This document shows positions 33,092 through 43,339 of a stretch of DNA of 64,000 nucleotides, one piece after another (the stretch's first letter is position 1; the number at the start of each line of letters is the position of its first letter). The notes under the pieces are model-generated. The model ran no database searches. It was not told the DNA's origin and saw nothing but the letters and a program-made list of their open reading frames with translations. The position numbers were made by a program, and so were the translations under genes. This stretch comes from Winogradskyella sediminis (GTDB taxonomy: Bacteria > Bacteroidota > Bacteroidia > Flavobacteriales > Flavobacteriaceae): contig NZ_QUNH01000001.1 of NCBI RefSeq assembly GCF_003387355.1, positions 878,023 through 942,022 on the forward strand, written 5' to 3'.

Positions 33092-34384
33092 CTAAGAATT
33101 CATCAACTCCTCAATTTCTTCAGCTTCAATAGGAATATTACGCATCAAATTAAAAGGTTCACCTTGTTCTTGTATCACTACATCATCCTCTAAACGGATA
33201 CCAAAGCCTTCATCTGGAATATAAATACCAGGCTCTACAGTAAATACCATGTTGGCTTGCATTGGTTCGTGTAATAAACCATAATCGTGTGTGTCTAATC
33301 CAATATGGTGAGAGGTGCCATGCATAAAATATTTTTTGTAGGCTGGCCAATCTGGATTCTCATTTTGCACATCGGCTTTGTCTAGTAATCCAAGTCCTAA
33401 TAGTTCGGAGGTCATCAGTTTGCCAACTTCAATATGGTACTGTTCCCACAGTGTGCCTGGAACTAGAATTTTAGTTGCTTCGTTTTTTACTCTGTTTACA
33501 GCATTATAAACAGCTTTTTGTCTATCGTTATATCTACCTGAAACAGGGATCGTTCTACTCAAATCACTAGAGTAATTAGCGTATTCTGCTGCAGTATCAA
33601 ATAGAATTAAGTCACCATCTTTACATTGCTGATTATTTTCAATATAATGCAGCACATTGGCATTATTACCTGAGGCAATAATTGGAGTGTAAGCAAAGCC
33701 TTTAGAGCGGTTTCTTAGAAATTCGTGCATCATTTCAGCTTCAATTTCATATTCCCATACTCCAGGTTTAACAAAGCTTAAAACTCTACGGAAGGCTTTT
33801 TCTGTAATATTACACGCTTTTTGCATTAAGTCAATCTCAAGCGGGTCTTTAACGGAGCGTAAGCGTTGTAAAATAGGATTACTTTTGGCTACACTATGTG
33901 CAGGATACCTATCTCTTATCCATTTTGTAAAACGGTCTTCACGCGTTTCTGTTTCAACATTTGCTCTGTAATGTTCATTGGTGTTAATGTAAACAGTGTC
34001 GCATTGCGTCATCAGTTCAAACATAACTTTTTCCATGTCTTGTAACCAGTACACGGTTTTTACACCAGAGGTTTCAAAGGCTTTGTCTTTAGTCAGTTTT
34101 TCACCCTCCCAGACGGCAATATGCTCATTGGTTTCTTTTAAAAACAAAATTTCGCGATGCTTTGCTTTTGGACAATCTGGAAATAAAACCAAAATACTTT
34201 CTTCCTGATCTACACCACTTAAATAAAAAATATCGCGATGTTGCGCAAAAGGTAATGTACTATCTGCGCTTATTGGGTAAATATCATTAGAGTTAAATAC
34301 GGCTAAACTATTAGGCTTCATTTGGGCCATAAAGTTTTTGCGGTTTTTTATAAAAAGCTTGTTGTCTATTAAATCGTATTTCAT
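33092..34384 (-). CDS. Aminopeptidase P family metallopeptidase
   Basis: 430-residue M24-family peptidase removing N-terminal residues before proline. An N-terminal domain (about 1-165) includes HRDIFYLSGVDQ. The pita-bread catalytic domain keeps the two-metal site: Asp in FDTAAEYANYSSDLSRT (two Asp), His in HGTSHHIGLDTHD, Glu in VEPGIYIPDEG and Glu in GIRLEDDVVI. Length and order match Xaa-Pro aminopeptidase PepP. No signal peptide, hence cytoplasmic. It stands alone on the minus strand; the 214 bases upstream hold nothing I can identify. Confidence 0.93.
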   Translation of the reverse strand: MKYDLIDNKLFIKNRKNFMAQMKPNSLAVFNSNDIYPISADSTLPFAQHRDIFYLSGVDQEESILVLFPDCPKAKHREILFLKETNEHIAVWEGEKLTKDKAFETSGVKTVYWLQDMEKVMFELMTQCDTVYINTNEHYRANVETETREDRFTKWIRDRYPAHSVAKSNPILQRLRSVKDPLEIDLMQKACNITEKAFRRVLSFVKPGVWEYEIEAEMMHEFLRNRSKGFAYTPIIASGNNANVLHYIENNQQCKDGDLILFDTAAEYANYSSDLSRTIPVSGRYNDRQKAVYNAVNRVKNEATKILVPGTLWEQYHIEVGKLMTSELLGLGLLDKADVQNENPDWPAYKKYFMHGTSHHIGLDTHDYGLLHEPMQANMVFTVEPGIYIPDEGFGIRLEDDVVIQEQGEPFNLMRNIPIEAEEIEELMNS

Positions 34385-34598
34385 GTTTTAATCGTATTTT
34401 ACGTTACTTATCATTAAGTTTCAGGTGACTGGTTATGGTCGAAATGGCAACTTAACGAGAAGCAGTTATTGAATATTTCAAAAGTAAACAAACAAAACCG
34501 CAAGCAAAAGTGAAAGCAGATTATCTATTAAAAATTAAGACACTTTTATGAGGTTTAAATCTGAATTCACTAATTTCATAGTATAAAAAACAATCATC

Positions 34599-37442
34599 AT
34601 GTATAAGTTAAAACTCCTGTCGCTCGCATTTTTTGTAAGTGCTCTTTTTGTTTTTTCTCAACAAAAGGCAACGCCTGCAGAATGGACTTCTAAAGCCTTG
34701 CTGCAAAAACAAGAAATGGCACAAAACTCATTAGTTAAAAATGTGCCTTTTAAAAATATTGGACCATCCGTAATGAGTGGGCGAGTTGTAGATGTTGCTG
34801 TGAACCCAGAAATGCCAACAGAGTTTTATGTGGGTTATGCCTCAGGAGGTGTGTGGTATACCACTAATAATGGAATCACATTTACTTCAATTTTCGACAA
34901 TGCTGAGACGCAGAATATAGGTGATATTGCAGTAGATTGGAAAAATAGAACCATTTGGGTAGGTACCGGTGAAAATAATAGTTCGCGCTCAAGTTATTCG
35001 GGAATTGGGATTTTAAAATCGAATGATAATGGCAATACTTGGACACATGTTGGGTTAACGGACTCACATCATATAGGGCGCATTCTTATTCACCCTAATA
35101 ACCCAGATGAAGTTGTTGTTGGTGTAACAGGGCATCTATACTCGCCAAATGACGAGCGTGGCATTTATAAAACTACAGATGGAGGCGAGACTTGGAAACA
35201 AACTTTATTTGTGGATGCCATGAGTGGCATTATTGATGTGCAACATGCACCAGATAATTTTAATGTGCTTTTTGCGTCTTCTTGGACTCGAGATCGAAAA
35301 GCTTGGAATTTTTCAGGAAGTGGTCATAATTCCGCGATTTATAAAAGTATAGATGGAGGTGATACTTGGGAAAAGGTTTCAACCGAAAGTAGTGGTTTTC
35401 CAGCGGGTGAAGGTGTAGGGAGAATTGGTCTTGCTATGTTTAGTGAAAACATTATTTATGCGTTGCTCGATAGTCAGTTTCACAGGCCAAGTAAGTCTAA
35501 TGCTAAACATAATTCTGGTTTAACTAAAGACGATTTTAAGACGATGGATGTTTTAGAGTTTATGAAGCTTGAAGATAAAAAACTGAATGCCTATTTAAAG
35601 ACCAATGGATTTCATGAAAAATATCGTGCCTCCAACATTAAACAATTAGTAAGTAGTGGCTCGGTAAAGCCAATAGATTTGGCGCACTATTTAGAAGATG
35701 CAAATGCGATGTTATTTGATACTCCTGTTATTGGTGCAGAGGTTTATAAGAGTGGAGATGGCGGTAAAACATGGCAAAAAACACATGACGATTACATTGA
35801 TGGATTATACTATAGTTATGGTTACTATTTTGGTGAAATAAGAGTGGATCCGCAAGATGAAAACGGCATTTATATTTTAGGAGTGCCGTTATTAAAATCT
35901 AAAGATGGAGGTCAATCATTTACATCTATTAGTCGCGAAAATGTACATGCCGATCATCAAGCACTTTGGGTAAATCCCAAAATGAAAGGACACCTTATTG
36001 ATGGTAATGATGGTGGATTAAATATGAGTTATGATGATGGTGAGAGTTGGGTAAAATTAAATGCTGTGGCGGTTGGGCAATTTTATGCGATTAATATAGA
36101 TTATGAAAAACCGTATCATATCTATGGTGGTTTGCAAGATAATGGTGTTTGGGTTGGTGCAAATAATGCAAAAGAAGATAAAAGTTGGCATCAGAGCGGA
36201 CAGTATCCTTGGCAAGAATTAATGGGAGGAGATGGCGTGCAAATTCAGATTGATAGTAGAGATGCTAATATTGTATACACAGGATATCAGTTTGGAAATT
36301 ATTACAGAATTAACCGTAAATCTGAAGAATTTAAATACATACAGCCCAAACATACTTTAGGTGAAACTCCTTACCGGTTTAATTGGCAAACACCCATTTT
36401 ATTGTCACCTCACAACCAAGATATTTTATATTTAGGTGGTAATAAATTAATGCGCTCTATGAATAGAGGCGATGATTTCGCAGCGATCAGCGATGATTTA
36501 ACCAATGGAGGAAAAAAAGGTAATGTAGCATATGGCACATTAACATCGATAAGCGAAAGTCCTTTTCAATTTGGGCTTATTTATACAGGGAGTGATGATG
36601 GTGTGGTGAGTGTAACAAAAAATGGAGGTGGCAACTGGACTACAATTTCAAAAAAATTACCCAAAGACTTATGGGTAAGTAGGATTGTTGCATCTCAGCA
36701 CAACAAAGAACGAGTATACGTAACATTAAACGGATATCGTTGGGATGATTTTAAAGTGTACGTATATAGTAGCGAAGATTATGGGCAAACGTGGAAAGAT
36801 ATTGGTGTAACGATTCCGGCATCACCAGTAAATGTTATTAGGGAGGATCCTTCAAACGAAAACATGTTGTATTTAGGAACAGATAATGGTGCCTACGTGT
36901 CTTTTGATAAAGGAAATTCTTGGGAAGCGTTTTCAAACGGTCTTCCAAATGTCGCTGTTCATGATATTGTGATACAGCCTGAAGCTAAGGATTTGATATT
37001 AGGTACGCACGGACGAAGTATTTATAAGACGAATATTGAAGCGCTTCAAATTTTAAGCCCCAATACTATTGAGAAGACTATCACCTTTATGGATGTAAAA
37101 CCTATACGCTATTCTGAGCGCTGGGGAAGTTCATGGAGTCCATGGAATGAAGCGTTTGAGCCTAATATAACAATTCAATTCTACAGTACAATGTCTGGTC
37201 AAAAACATCTAAAAATACAATCTGAAAGTGGTGCTGAGTTATATAGTATCACTATTAAGGTAGAGAAAGGTTTTAATTACGTGGATTATAACTTAGAGTT
37301 AACAGATAAAGGAAAAAAGGCTTTAATGAAAGACGAAAAAGACATTCAGTTTAGAGAAACAGGAAACAAAAAATACTATTTGCCAAAAGGGACGTATAAA
37401 ATTGAGATTGATAATGAGAATACTATGCTTAAAATAAAGTAG
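34599..37442 (+). CDS. Secreted Asp-box beta-propeller protein (VPS10/sialidase-like fold)
   Basis: 947-residue exported protein, signal peptide ending ALFVFSQ. It contains about nine Asp-box motifs (S-x-D-x-G-x-x-W) including SNDNGNTW, TTDGGETW, SIDGGDTW, SGDGGKTW, SYDDGESW, TKNGGGNW and SFDKGNSW, which mark propeller blades of the BNR/VPS10 type. Between blades there is a lysine-rich helical insertion (about residues 295-365, LTKDDFKTMDVLEFMKLEDK), and a non-propeller beta domain closes the protein (about 825-947). Such proteins are often annotated as glycosyl hydrolases, but no sialidase catalytic set was recognised, so binding or protein sorting is as plausible. No T9SS C-terminal domain was seen. 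Stands alone on its strand. Confidence 0.82.
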   Translation: MYKLKLLSLAFFVSALFVFSQQKATPAEWTSKALLQKQEMAQNSLVKNVPFKNIGPSVMSGRVVDVAVNPEMPTEFYVGYASGGVWYTTNNGITFTSIFDNAETQNIGDIAVDWKNRTIWVGTGENNSSRSSYSGIGILKSNDNGNTWTHVGLTDSHHIGRILIHPNNPDEVVVGVTGHLYSPNDERGIYKTTDGGETWKQTLFVDAMSGIIDVQHAPDNFNVLFASSWTRDRKAWNFSGSGHNSAIYKSIDGGDTWEKVSTESSGFPAGEGVGRIGLAMFSENIIYALLDSQFHRPSKSNAKHNSGLTKDDFKTMDVLEFMKLEDKKLNAYLKTNGFHEKYRASNIKQLVSSGSVKPIDLAHYLEDANAMLFDTPVIGAEVYKSGDGGKTWQKTHDDYIDGLYYSYGYYFGEIRVDPQDENGIYILGVPLLKSKDGGQSFTSISRENVHADHQALWVNPKMKGHLIDGNDGGLNMSYDDGESWVKLNAVAVGQFYAINIDYEKPYHIYGGLQDNGVWVGANNAKEDKSWHQSGQYPWQELMGGDGVQIQIDSRDANIVYTGYQFGNYYRINRKSEEFKYIQPKHTLGETPYRFNWQTPILLSPHNQDILYLGGNKLMRSMNRGDDFAAISDDLTNGGKKGNVAYGTLTSISESPFQFGLIYTGSDDGVVSVTKNGGGNWTTISKKLPKDLWVSRIVASQHNKERVYVTLNGYRWDDFKVYVYSSEDYGQTWKDIGVTIPASPVNVIREDPSNENMLYLGTDNGAYVSFDKGNSWEAFSNGLPNVAVHDIVIQPEAKDLILGTHGRSIYKTNIEALQILSPNTIEKTITFMDVKPIRYSERWGSSWSPWNEAFEPNITIQFYSTMSGQKHLKIQSESGAELYSITIKVEKGFNYVDYNLELTDKGKKALMKDEKDIQFRETGNKKYYLPKGTYKIEIDNENTMLKIK

Positions 37443-37494
37443 ATAACATTCTACTTAAATTCATTCTAAATAAATTAATTAATAATCCTCGTAG

Positions 37495-37525
37495 TTGGGT
37501 AAAAGTTAATTGCGCAGTATCTTTG
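37495..37525 (+). promoter_or_regulatory. Promoter of the sdhCAB operon
   Basis: TTG (37495-37497), 20-base spacer, TATCTTTG (37518-37525); matches the Bacteroidota housekeeping consensus closely. Start of transcription near 37531 gives a leader of about 20 bases to the sdhC ATG at 37551. Confidence 0.75.
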
Positions 37526-37550
37526 TTACACTAAATAAATTAGAACTACA

Positions 37551-38222
37551 ATGAGCGGAATTCTAAATTCGTCGATAGGAAGAAAGTTTGCCATGGCACT
37601 TTCGGCACTCTTTCTCATGATTTTTGTACTACAACATTTTGTAATTAACCTTTTTTCTGTATTAAGTCCGGATACTTTTAACGAGATCTCGCACTTTATG
37701 GGTACATTTTGGGTTATTCAATATGTAATTCAACCTATTTTAATTATTGGTGTTATTTTTCACTTTGTAATGGGTTTTGTACTAGAAATTAAAAACAACA
37801 AAGCCAATGGTGTAAAGTATGCAAAAAATAATGGTGCTGCGAATTCTACGTGGATGAGCAGAAACATGATTTGGAGTGGAGGCTTTATTTTAGCATTTTT
37901 AATTATTCACTTTATTGATTTCTGGATTCCTGAAATAAACACAAAGTATATTGTTGGTGATATGTCTGGTATGTACAATGGTGAATTTAGATACTTCCAC
38001 GAATTACAAGAAAAATTTGTTCCTATTTGGCGTGTTGCGCTTTACTGTGTTGGTTTTGTGTTTTTAGCACTTCACTTATTACACGGTTTTGATTCTGCAT
38101 TTCAATCGGTTGGAGCAAATAATAAATACACAAAAGGGTTAAAGGGATTTGGAAAAGCGTACGCAATTATTATTCCTGTAGGATTCATTTTTATTGCATT
38201 GTTTCATCACTTTAATCACTAA
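37551..38222 (+). CDS. sdhC: Succinate dehydrogenase cytochrome b subunit
   Basis: 223-residue membrane anchor of complex II, five hydrophobic segments (for example [86 protein letters not shown]). The single anchor with several membrane His residues (QHF, FHF, IHF, LHLLHG) fits the di-heme class B quinone:fumarate/succinate type found in Bacteroidota, which couples to menaquinone. It starts 15 bases before sdhA and is preceded by a good promoter. The annotation is secure; the direction of the reaction depends on growth conditions. Confidence 0.94.
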   Translation: MSGILNSSIGRKFAMALSALFLMIFVLQHFVINLFSVLSPDTFNEISHFMGTFWVIQYVIQPILIIGVIFHFVMGFVLEIKNNKANGVKYAKNNGAANSTWMSRNMIWSGGFILAFLIIHFIDFWIPEINTKYIVGDMSGMYNGEFRYFHELQEKFVPIWRVALYCVGFVFLALHLLHGFDSAFQSVGANNKYTKGLKGFGKAYAIIIPVGFIFIALFHHFNH

Positions 38223-38236
38223 AAAACATATCTAAT

Positions 38237-40249
38237 ATGGCTTTAGATTCAAAAGTACCAAAGGGTCCAATTAAAGATAAATGGACAGATTATAAAAATA
38301 AAATTGATTTAGTAAATCCGGCCAATAAACGTCATATCGATGTTATTGTTGTTGGTACTGGACTTGCTGGTGGTTCTGCGGCTGCAACTTTAGCAGAACT
38401 AGGTTATAATGTTAAAGCATTTGCTTATCAAGATTCACCTCGTAGAGCACACTCCATTGCTGCTCAAGGTGGTATTAACGCTGCAAAAAATTACCAAGGT
38501 GACGGGGATTCTACATATAGACTGTTTTATGATACTGTAAAAGGTGGAGATTACCGCTCGCGTGAAGCAAACGTATATCGTTTGGCTGAGGTGTCTGCAA
38601 ATATTATAGATCAATGTGTAGCACAAGGTGTCCCTTTTGCACGTGATTATGGTGGGTTATTAGACAACCGTTCTTTTGGTGGAGTTTTAGTATCTAGAAC
38701 ATTCTACGCTAAAGGGCAAACAGGACAACAGTTATTATTAGGAGCGTATTCTGCAATGAATAGACAAATTGCTCGTGGTAAGATTGAAATGTTTAACCGT
38801 CACGAAATGCTAGATGTTGTCATTGTAGACGGCAAAGCACGTGGTATTATTGCTCGTAATTTAATTACTGGTGAAGTAGAAAGACATTCAGCACATGCTG
38901 TTGTTGTAGGTTCTGGTGGCTACGGAAATGTATATTTCTTATCAACGAACGCCATGGGATCTAATGCAACTGCAGCTTGGAAGATTCATAAAAAAGGAGC
39001 GTATTTCGCAAATCCTTGTTATACACAAATACACCCAACATGTATTCCGCGTTCTGGAGATTACCAATCTAAACTGACGTTAATGTCAGAATCATTGCGT
39101 AATGATGGACGTATTTGGGTGCCTAAAAATTTAGAAGACGTAATTGCAATAAGAGAAGGTCGTAAAAAACCAACAGATTTGTCTGAGGATGAACGCGATT
39201 ATTATTTAGAACGTCGTTATCCAGCATTTGGTAACCTCGTACCTCGAGATGTAGCTTCTAGAGCTGCAAAAGAACGTTGCGATGCTGGTTATGGTGTGAA
39301 CCAAACTGGTGAAGCTGTGTATTTAGATTTTGCTTCTGCGATTGAGCGTTATGGAAAAGAGCAAGCAAAAATTCATAATATATCTAATCCTACTGCAGAT
39401 AAAATATACGAATTGGGTCAGGCCATTGTAGAGGCTAAATATGGAAACTTATTCCAGATGTACGAAAAAATTGTAGATCAGGATCCTTATAAAACTCCAA
39501 TGATGATTTATCCGGCAGTACATTACACTATGGGAGGTATTTGGGTCGATTATAATTTAATGACTACAATTCCTGGGTGTTACTGTATTGGGGAAGCAAA
39601 TTTCTCTGATCATGGTGCAAATAGACTAGGTGCTTCTGCTTTAATGCAAGGTTTAGCTGATGGTTATTTTGTATTGCCTTATACAATTGGAGATTATTTA
39701 TCTGGTGATATTCGTACTGGAAAAATTCCTACGGATACTAAAGAATTTGATGACGCCGAAAAAGAAGTAACTGATAGAATTAATTTCTTTGTGAATAATA
39801 AGGGAAGTAAATCTGTAGATTATTTCCACAAGAAACTAGGAAAGGTAATGTGGGATAAGGCAGGTATGTCTAGAAACGCACAAGGTTTAACAGAAGCTAT
39901 GGCTGAAATTAAAGCAATACGTGAAGAGTTTTGGAAAGACGTTTCTGTACCAGGCACAGCAGATGAGATGAATCCTGAACTTGAGAAAGCTGGTCGTGTG
40001 GCAGATTTCTTAGAATTAGGTGAATTATTTGCTAAAGATGCCCTTATGAGAGCTGAGTCTTGTGGTGGGCACTTTAGAGAAGAATCTGCGGAATTAGATG
40101 GTCCTCAAAAAGGTGAAGCAAAACGTAACGATGAAGATTTTGCATTTGTTGCGGCTTGGGAATACAAAGGAGAGCCTGCTGATGCAGTATTACACAAAGA
40201 ACAATTAGAATTTAAAGATATTGAACTGAAACAACGTTCTTATAAATAG
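38237..40249 (+). CDS. sdhA: Succinate dehydrogenase flavoprotein subunit
   Basis: 670-residue catalytic subunit with covalently bound FAD. Motifs: [18 protein letters not shown] (dinucleotide-binding fold), [20 protein letters not shown] containing the His that links [14 protein letters not shown] and [12 protein letters not shown] of the substrate site, and the late [20 protein letters not shown]. The length (about 670) and the long C-terminal part fit the class B succinate dehydrogenase/fumarate reductase of Bacteroidota. It lies 14 bases after sdhC. It oxidises succinate to fumarate in the citric acid cycle at the inner membrane. Confidence 0.96.
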   Translation: MALDSKVPKGPIKDKWTDYKNKIDLVNPANKRHIDVIVVGTGLAGGSAAATLAELGYNVKAFAYQDSPRRAHSIAAQGGINAAKNYQGDGDSTYRLFYDTVKGGDYRSREANVYRLAEVSANIIDQCVAQGVPFARDYGGLLDNRSFGGVLVSRTFYAKGQTGQQLLLGAYSAMNRQIARGKIEMFNRHEMLDVVIVDGKARGIIARNLITGEVERHSAHAVVVGSGGYGNVYFLSTNAMGSNATAAWKIHKKGAYFANPCYTQIHPTCIPRSGDYQSKLTLMSESLRNDGRIWVPKNLEDVIAIREGRKKPTDLSEDERDYYLERRYPAFGNLVPRDVASRAAKERCDAGYGVNQTGEAVYLDFASAIERYGKEQAKIHNISNPTADKIYELGQAIVEAKYGNLFQMYEKIVDQDPYKTPMMIYPAVHYTMGGIWVDYNLMTTIPGCYCIGEANFSDHGANRLGASALMQGLADGYFVLPYTIGDYLSGDIRTGKIPTDTKEFDDAEKEVTDRINFFVNNKGSKSVDYFHKKLGKVMWDKAGMSRNAQGLTEAMAEIKAIREEFWKDVSVPGTADEMNPELEKAGRVADFLELGELFAKDALMRAESCGGHFREESAELDGPQKGEAKRNDEDFAFVAAWEYKGEPADAVLHKEQLEFKDIELKQRSYK

Positions 40250-40262
40250 TTGATGGTTGATG

Positions 40263-40294
40263 GTTGTTAGTTTATGGACACATTAACTAACAAC
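40263..40294 (+). other. Intercistronic hairpin between sdhA and sdhB
   Basis: Perfect 10-bp arms GTTGTTAGTT (40263-40272) and AACTAACAAC (40285-40294) with a 12-base loop in the 73-base gap between sdhA and sdhB. No T run follows, so it is not a standard terminator; a role in mRNA processing or stability is inferred. Confidence 0.55.
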
Positions 40295-40322
40295 AAACAA
40301 CTAGAAACCAAAAACTAAACAA

Positions 40323-41069
40323 ATGAATTTAACACTTAAAATTTGGAGACAAAAAGACTCAAAAGCTAAGGGTCAAATGGTCGATTACAAAGTAACTGAC
40401 ATTTCAGAACATATGTCTTTCTTAGAAATGATGGATGTTTTAAATGAGCAATTAGTTAATTCTGGTGAAGAGCCTGTTGCATTTGATCATGATTGTCGTG
40501 AAGGAATTTGTGGGATGTGTTCTATGTACATTAATGGAGAAGCGCACGGACCTGATAGAGGTGTAACAACTTGTCAATTACATATGCGTATGTTTAATGA
40601 TGGAGATACCATTACGATTGAGCCATTTAGAGCAGCAGCATTTCCAGTAATAAAAGATTTAGTAGTAGATAGAATGGCTTTTGAGCGTATTCAACAAGCT
40701 GGTGGGTATATTTCAGTAAATACGTCTGGTAATACTCAAGATGCAAATTCTATTCCTATTTCTAAACATGCTGCAGATGAGGCTATGGATGCGGCCACCT
40801 GTATTGGTTGTGGTGCTTGTGTAGCAAGTTGTAAAAACTCTTCTGCCATGCTATTTGTTGGTGCTAAAGTATCACAATATGCGTTATTACCACAAGGACA
40901 AGTAGAAGCAGCAGATCGTGTTAGAAATATGGTGGCACAAATGGACTTAGAAGGTTTTGGTAATTGTACAAATACAGGAGCTTGTGAAGTGGAATGTCCT
41001 AAAGGCATTTCTTTAGAGAATATTGCACGTATGAATCGTGAGTATTTATCTGCAACTTTAAAAGGCTAA
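40323..41069 (+). CDS. sdhB: Succinate dehydrogenase iron-sulfur subunit
   Basis: 248-residue electron-transfer subunit with three clusters. Cysteine motifs seen: CREGICGMC with a later TTC for the [2Fe-2S] centre, [13 protein letters not shown] for the [4Fe-4S] centre, and [15 protein letters not shown] for the third ([3Fe-4S]-type) centre. It passes electrons from the flavoprotein to the membrane anchor and quinone. The gap of 73 bases to sdhA contains a hairpin. Transcription ends at a clear terminator at 41112-41142. Its clusters would be supplied by the SUF system encoded at 18710-26145. Confidence 0.96.
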   Translation: MNLTLKIWRQKDSKAKGQMVDYKVTDISEHMSFLEMMDVLNEQLVNSGEEPVAFDHDCREGICGMCSMYINGEAHGPDRGVTTCQLHMRMFNDGDTITIEPFRAAAFPVIKDLVVDRMAFERIQQAGGYISVNTSGNTQDANSIPISKHAADEAMDAATCIGCGACVASCKNSSAMLFVGAKVSQYALLPQGQVEAADRVRNMVAQMDLEGFGNCTNTGACEVECPKGISLENIARMNREYLSATLKG

Positions 41070-41111
41070 TATATTACAATAGACTATAACGTATTACGTT
41101 AAATGATATAT

Positions 41112-41142
41112 AAATCCCAAGTTAATTTTGAGCTTGGGATTT
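41112..41142 (+). terminator. Intrinsic terminator of the sdh operon
   Basis: AAATCCCAAG (41112-41121) pairs with CTTGGGATTT (41133-41142), followed by TTCTTTTC. Confidence 0.8.
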
Positions 41143-41176
41143 TTCTTTTCTTATATTTCGATTTTAATTCTGCAAT

Positions 41177-42949
41177 ATGCAAAACCCTATTATTTTTTAT
41201 AAAGCCCAATTAGATTACAATCAAACGGAATCTAAACGAATTTTTAAGCAATTAAGTTTATATAGTATACTTAGACTTTCCATTTTTGTTTTAACTGTAT
41301 TTGGTATTTATTTTACCTATGAGAATTGGCAAATTGCAGCCGGAATTGCCGCAGTAGGTATGGCAAGTTTCTTGTTTTTATTATCTAAATATACCGATTT
41401 AAAAGCGAGAAGAAATCTTCACAAACGATTAATTACCCTTAATGAAGAAGAAATAGCCATAGCAAAAGGGGATTTTTATGACAGGCCTGATGGTGAAGAA
41501 TTTCAAAATCCTAAGCACTTTTTTAGTTTAGATATCGATTTATTTGGTAAAGGTTCCTTTTTCCAATTTATAAATAGAACAGGGTTAAAAGAGGGCACAC
41601 AAAAACTTACCTCATATTTACTCTCAAATGATATTACACAGATAGAAACTAGGCAAAAAGCGATACAAGAATTAGCTAACTTGCCAAAATGGAGGCAAAA
41701 TTATAGAGCAGTCGCTCAAGGTATAGAAGTAGAACATTCTGCAAAATCCATTATTACATGGATAAATGAATATAAACCGTTTTTGAGTAAAACCCAATAT
41801 ATGCTAACGATAGCATTTAGTGTGGCCTCATTAGTGATTATTGGGTTTGGAGTCGCTGAAATTATTCCAATTTCAATAATTGGGTATTGGTTGTTGTTGG
41901 GCTTAGGTATTACTAGTATGTATCTAAAGAAAATAAATATTTTAGCTCAGCATACCGAGCGTGCTAAAGACACCTTTAGACAATATGCGTGGTTATTAAA
42001 TGCTATTGAAAATGCTGAATTTACATCAAAATTATTAAAGTCGAAACAAGAGTTAATACAATCAGAAGGCTTAAAAGCTTCCGAGATATTTTCAAAATTT
42101 TCAAAAAGACTAGATGCCTTAGATAATAGAAATAATTTCATTTCTGCTATTTTTGGAAACGGCTATTTGCTCATTGACATCAGAAATAGTTATAACGTTG
42201 AAAAGTGGATTGCACAATACGGAGATAAGGTTGAAGATTGGTTTGAAGTCGTTACTTTTTTTGATGCCTTTAATAGTTTTGGAAATTATGCTTTTAATCA
42301 TCAAGATTTTACCTATCCAATTCTAACAGAAGAACCGGTAACTATTTTAGCAGAAGGTTTAGGACATCCCTTATTAAATCCTGAAAAACGTGTTGATAGC
42401 GATTTAAAACTTGAAGAAGAACAATTTTTCATCGTTACAGGAGCAAACATGGCAGGGAAAAGCACCTTTTTAAGAACTGTGGCACTTCATATTGTTATGG
42501 CTAATGTTGGACTGCCTATTTGTGCAAAACAAAGCAAATACAAGCCGATTAAGTTAATTACAAGTATGCGAACTACGGATTCGTTAACCGATGATAGTTC
42601 GTACTTCTTTAGTGAACTTACGCGTTTAAAATTTGTAGTAGATACCATTGAAAACGATAAAAACTATTTTGTAATTCTAGACGAAATTTTAAAAGGAACC
42701 AATAGTACAGACAAGGCCATTGGCTCTAGAAAATTTGTTGAAAAATTGGTGAAGCAAAATGCTACAGGAATTATAGCTACACACGATTTAAGCCTCACGG
42801 AAATTGAAAGCGAATTAAAAGCTGTAAAAAACTACTACTTTGATGCTGAAATCGTTAATGATGAGCTCTTTTTCGATTATAAATTGAAACAAGGTGTTTG
42901 CCAAAATATGAATGCGAGTTTCTTACTAAAGAAGATGGAGATTATTTAA
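41177..42949 (+). CDS. Membrane-associated MutS-family ATPase
   Basis: 590-residue protein with the MutS C-terminal ATPase: GANMAGKST (Walker A, about 421), TDSLTDDSSYFFSEL, Walker B FVILDEILKGTNSTD (about 497), and the ATHD switch. It lacks the N-terminal mismatch-binding domain (no F-x-E motif) and instead has hydrophobic segments at about 28-47 and 52-70 and a pair at about 208-250, which look like transmembrane helices. The lever region between is helical (for example KASEIFSKFSKRL). It is therefore not a canonical repair MutS; its role is unknown. Alone on its strand between sdhB and a terminator converging with rpmA. A short family of such proteins is widespread in Bacteroidota. Confidence 0.82.
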   Translation: MQNPIIFYKAQLDYNQTESKRIFKQLSLYSILRLSIFVLTVFGIYFTYENWQIAAGIAAVGMASFLFLLSKYTDLKARRNLHKRLITLNEEEIAIAKGDFYDRPDGEEFQNPKHFFSLDIDLFGKGSFFQFINRTGLKEGTQKLTSYLLSNDITQIETRQKAIQELANLPKWRQNYRAVAQGIEVEHSAKSIITWINEYKPFLSKTQYMLTIAFSVASLVIIGFGVAEIIPISIIGYWLLLGLGITSMYLKKINILAQHTERAKDTFRQYAWLLNAIENAEFTSKLLKSKQELIQSEGLKASEIFSKFSKRLDALDNRNNFISAIFGNGYLLIDIRNSYNVEKWIAQYGDKVEDWFEVVTFFDAFNSFGNYAFNHQDFTYPILTEEPVTILAEGLGHPLLNPEKRVDSDLKLEEEQFFIVTGANMAGKSTFLRTVALHIVMANVGLPICAKQSKYKPIKLITSMRTTDSLTDDSSYFFSELTRLKFVVDTIENDKNYFVILDEILKGTNSTDKAIGSRKFVEKLVKQNATGIIATHDLSLTEIESELKAVKNYYFDAEIVNDELFFDYKLKQGVCQNMNASFLLKKMEII

Positions 42950-42981
42950 TAAGTATTGCATTTCTTCATATTATAAAATGT

Positions 42982-43014
42982 AAAAACCCTTTCTATAAAA
43001 TAGAAAGGGTTTTT
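42982..43014. terminator. Bidirectional intrinsic terminator between MutS-like gene and rpmA
   Basis: 14-bp perfect stem AAAAACCCTTTCTA / TAGAAAGGGTTTTT around TAAAA; lies between two converging genes (stops 42949 and 43038). Confidence 0.9.
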
Positions 43015-43037
43015 AATACTTTGATAAGGAAAATTTC

Positions 43038-43298
43038 CTAAGCCTCAAAAGGCTCTATAGAAACGTAAGACTTATTGTCTTTTTTCTTAGTAAATTTAAC
43101 TAAACCATCAACTTTAGCATGTAAAGTATGGTCTTTTCCTTGATAAACGTTTTCACCTGGATGGTGCGTGTTACCACGTTGTCTTATGATAATGTTTCCA
43201 GCAATAGCAGCTTGTCCACCAAAAATCTTAACGCCTAAACGTTTCGATTCTGATTCTCTACCATTCTTCGAACTACCAACTCCTTTTTTATGAGCCAT
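43038..43298 (-). CDS. rpmA: 50S ribosomal protein L27
   Basis: 86-residue ribosomal protein near the peptidyl transferase centre. N-terminus [24 protein letters not shown], then [25 protein letters not shown], both diagnostic. It starts directly with the mature-type N-terminus, so the N-terminal cleavage seen in Firmicutes is not expected. Second gene after rplU, 41 bases downstream, and shares its promoter at 44055-44084. Very secure. Confidence 0.97.
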   Translation of the reverse strand: MAHKKGVGSSKNGRESESKRLGVKIFGGQAAIAGNIIIRQRGNTHHPGENVYQGKDHTLHAKVDGLVKFTKKKDNKSYVSIEPFEA

Positions 43299-43339
43299 GA
43301 TCTAAGGTTTTATTTTGTTAATATTAATGTAACTGAAAA

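Noticed and set aside
34385..34598. Hidden small gene between aminopeptidase P and the propeller protein gene
   Set aside because: Only very short open frames; no homology or promoter box recognised.
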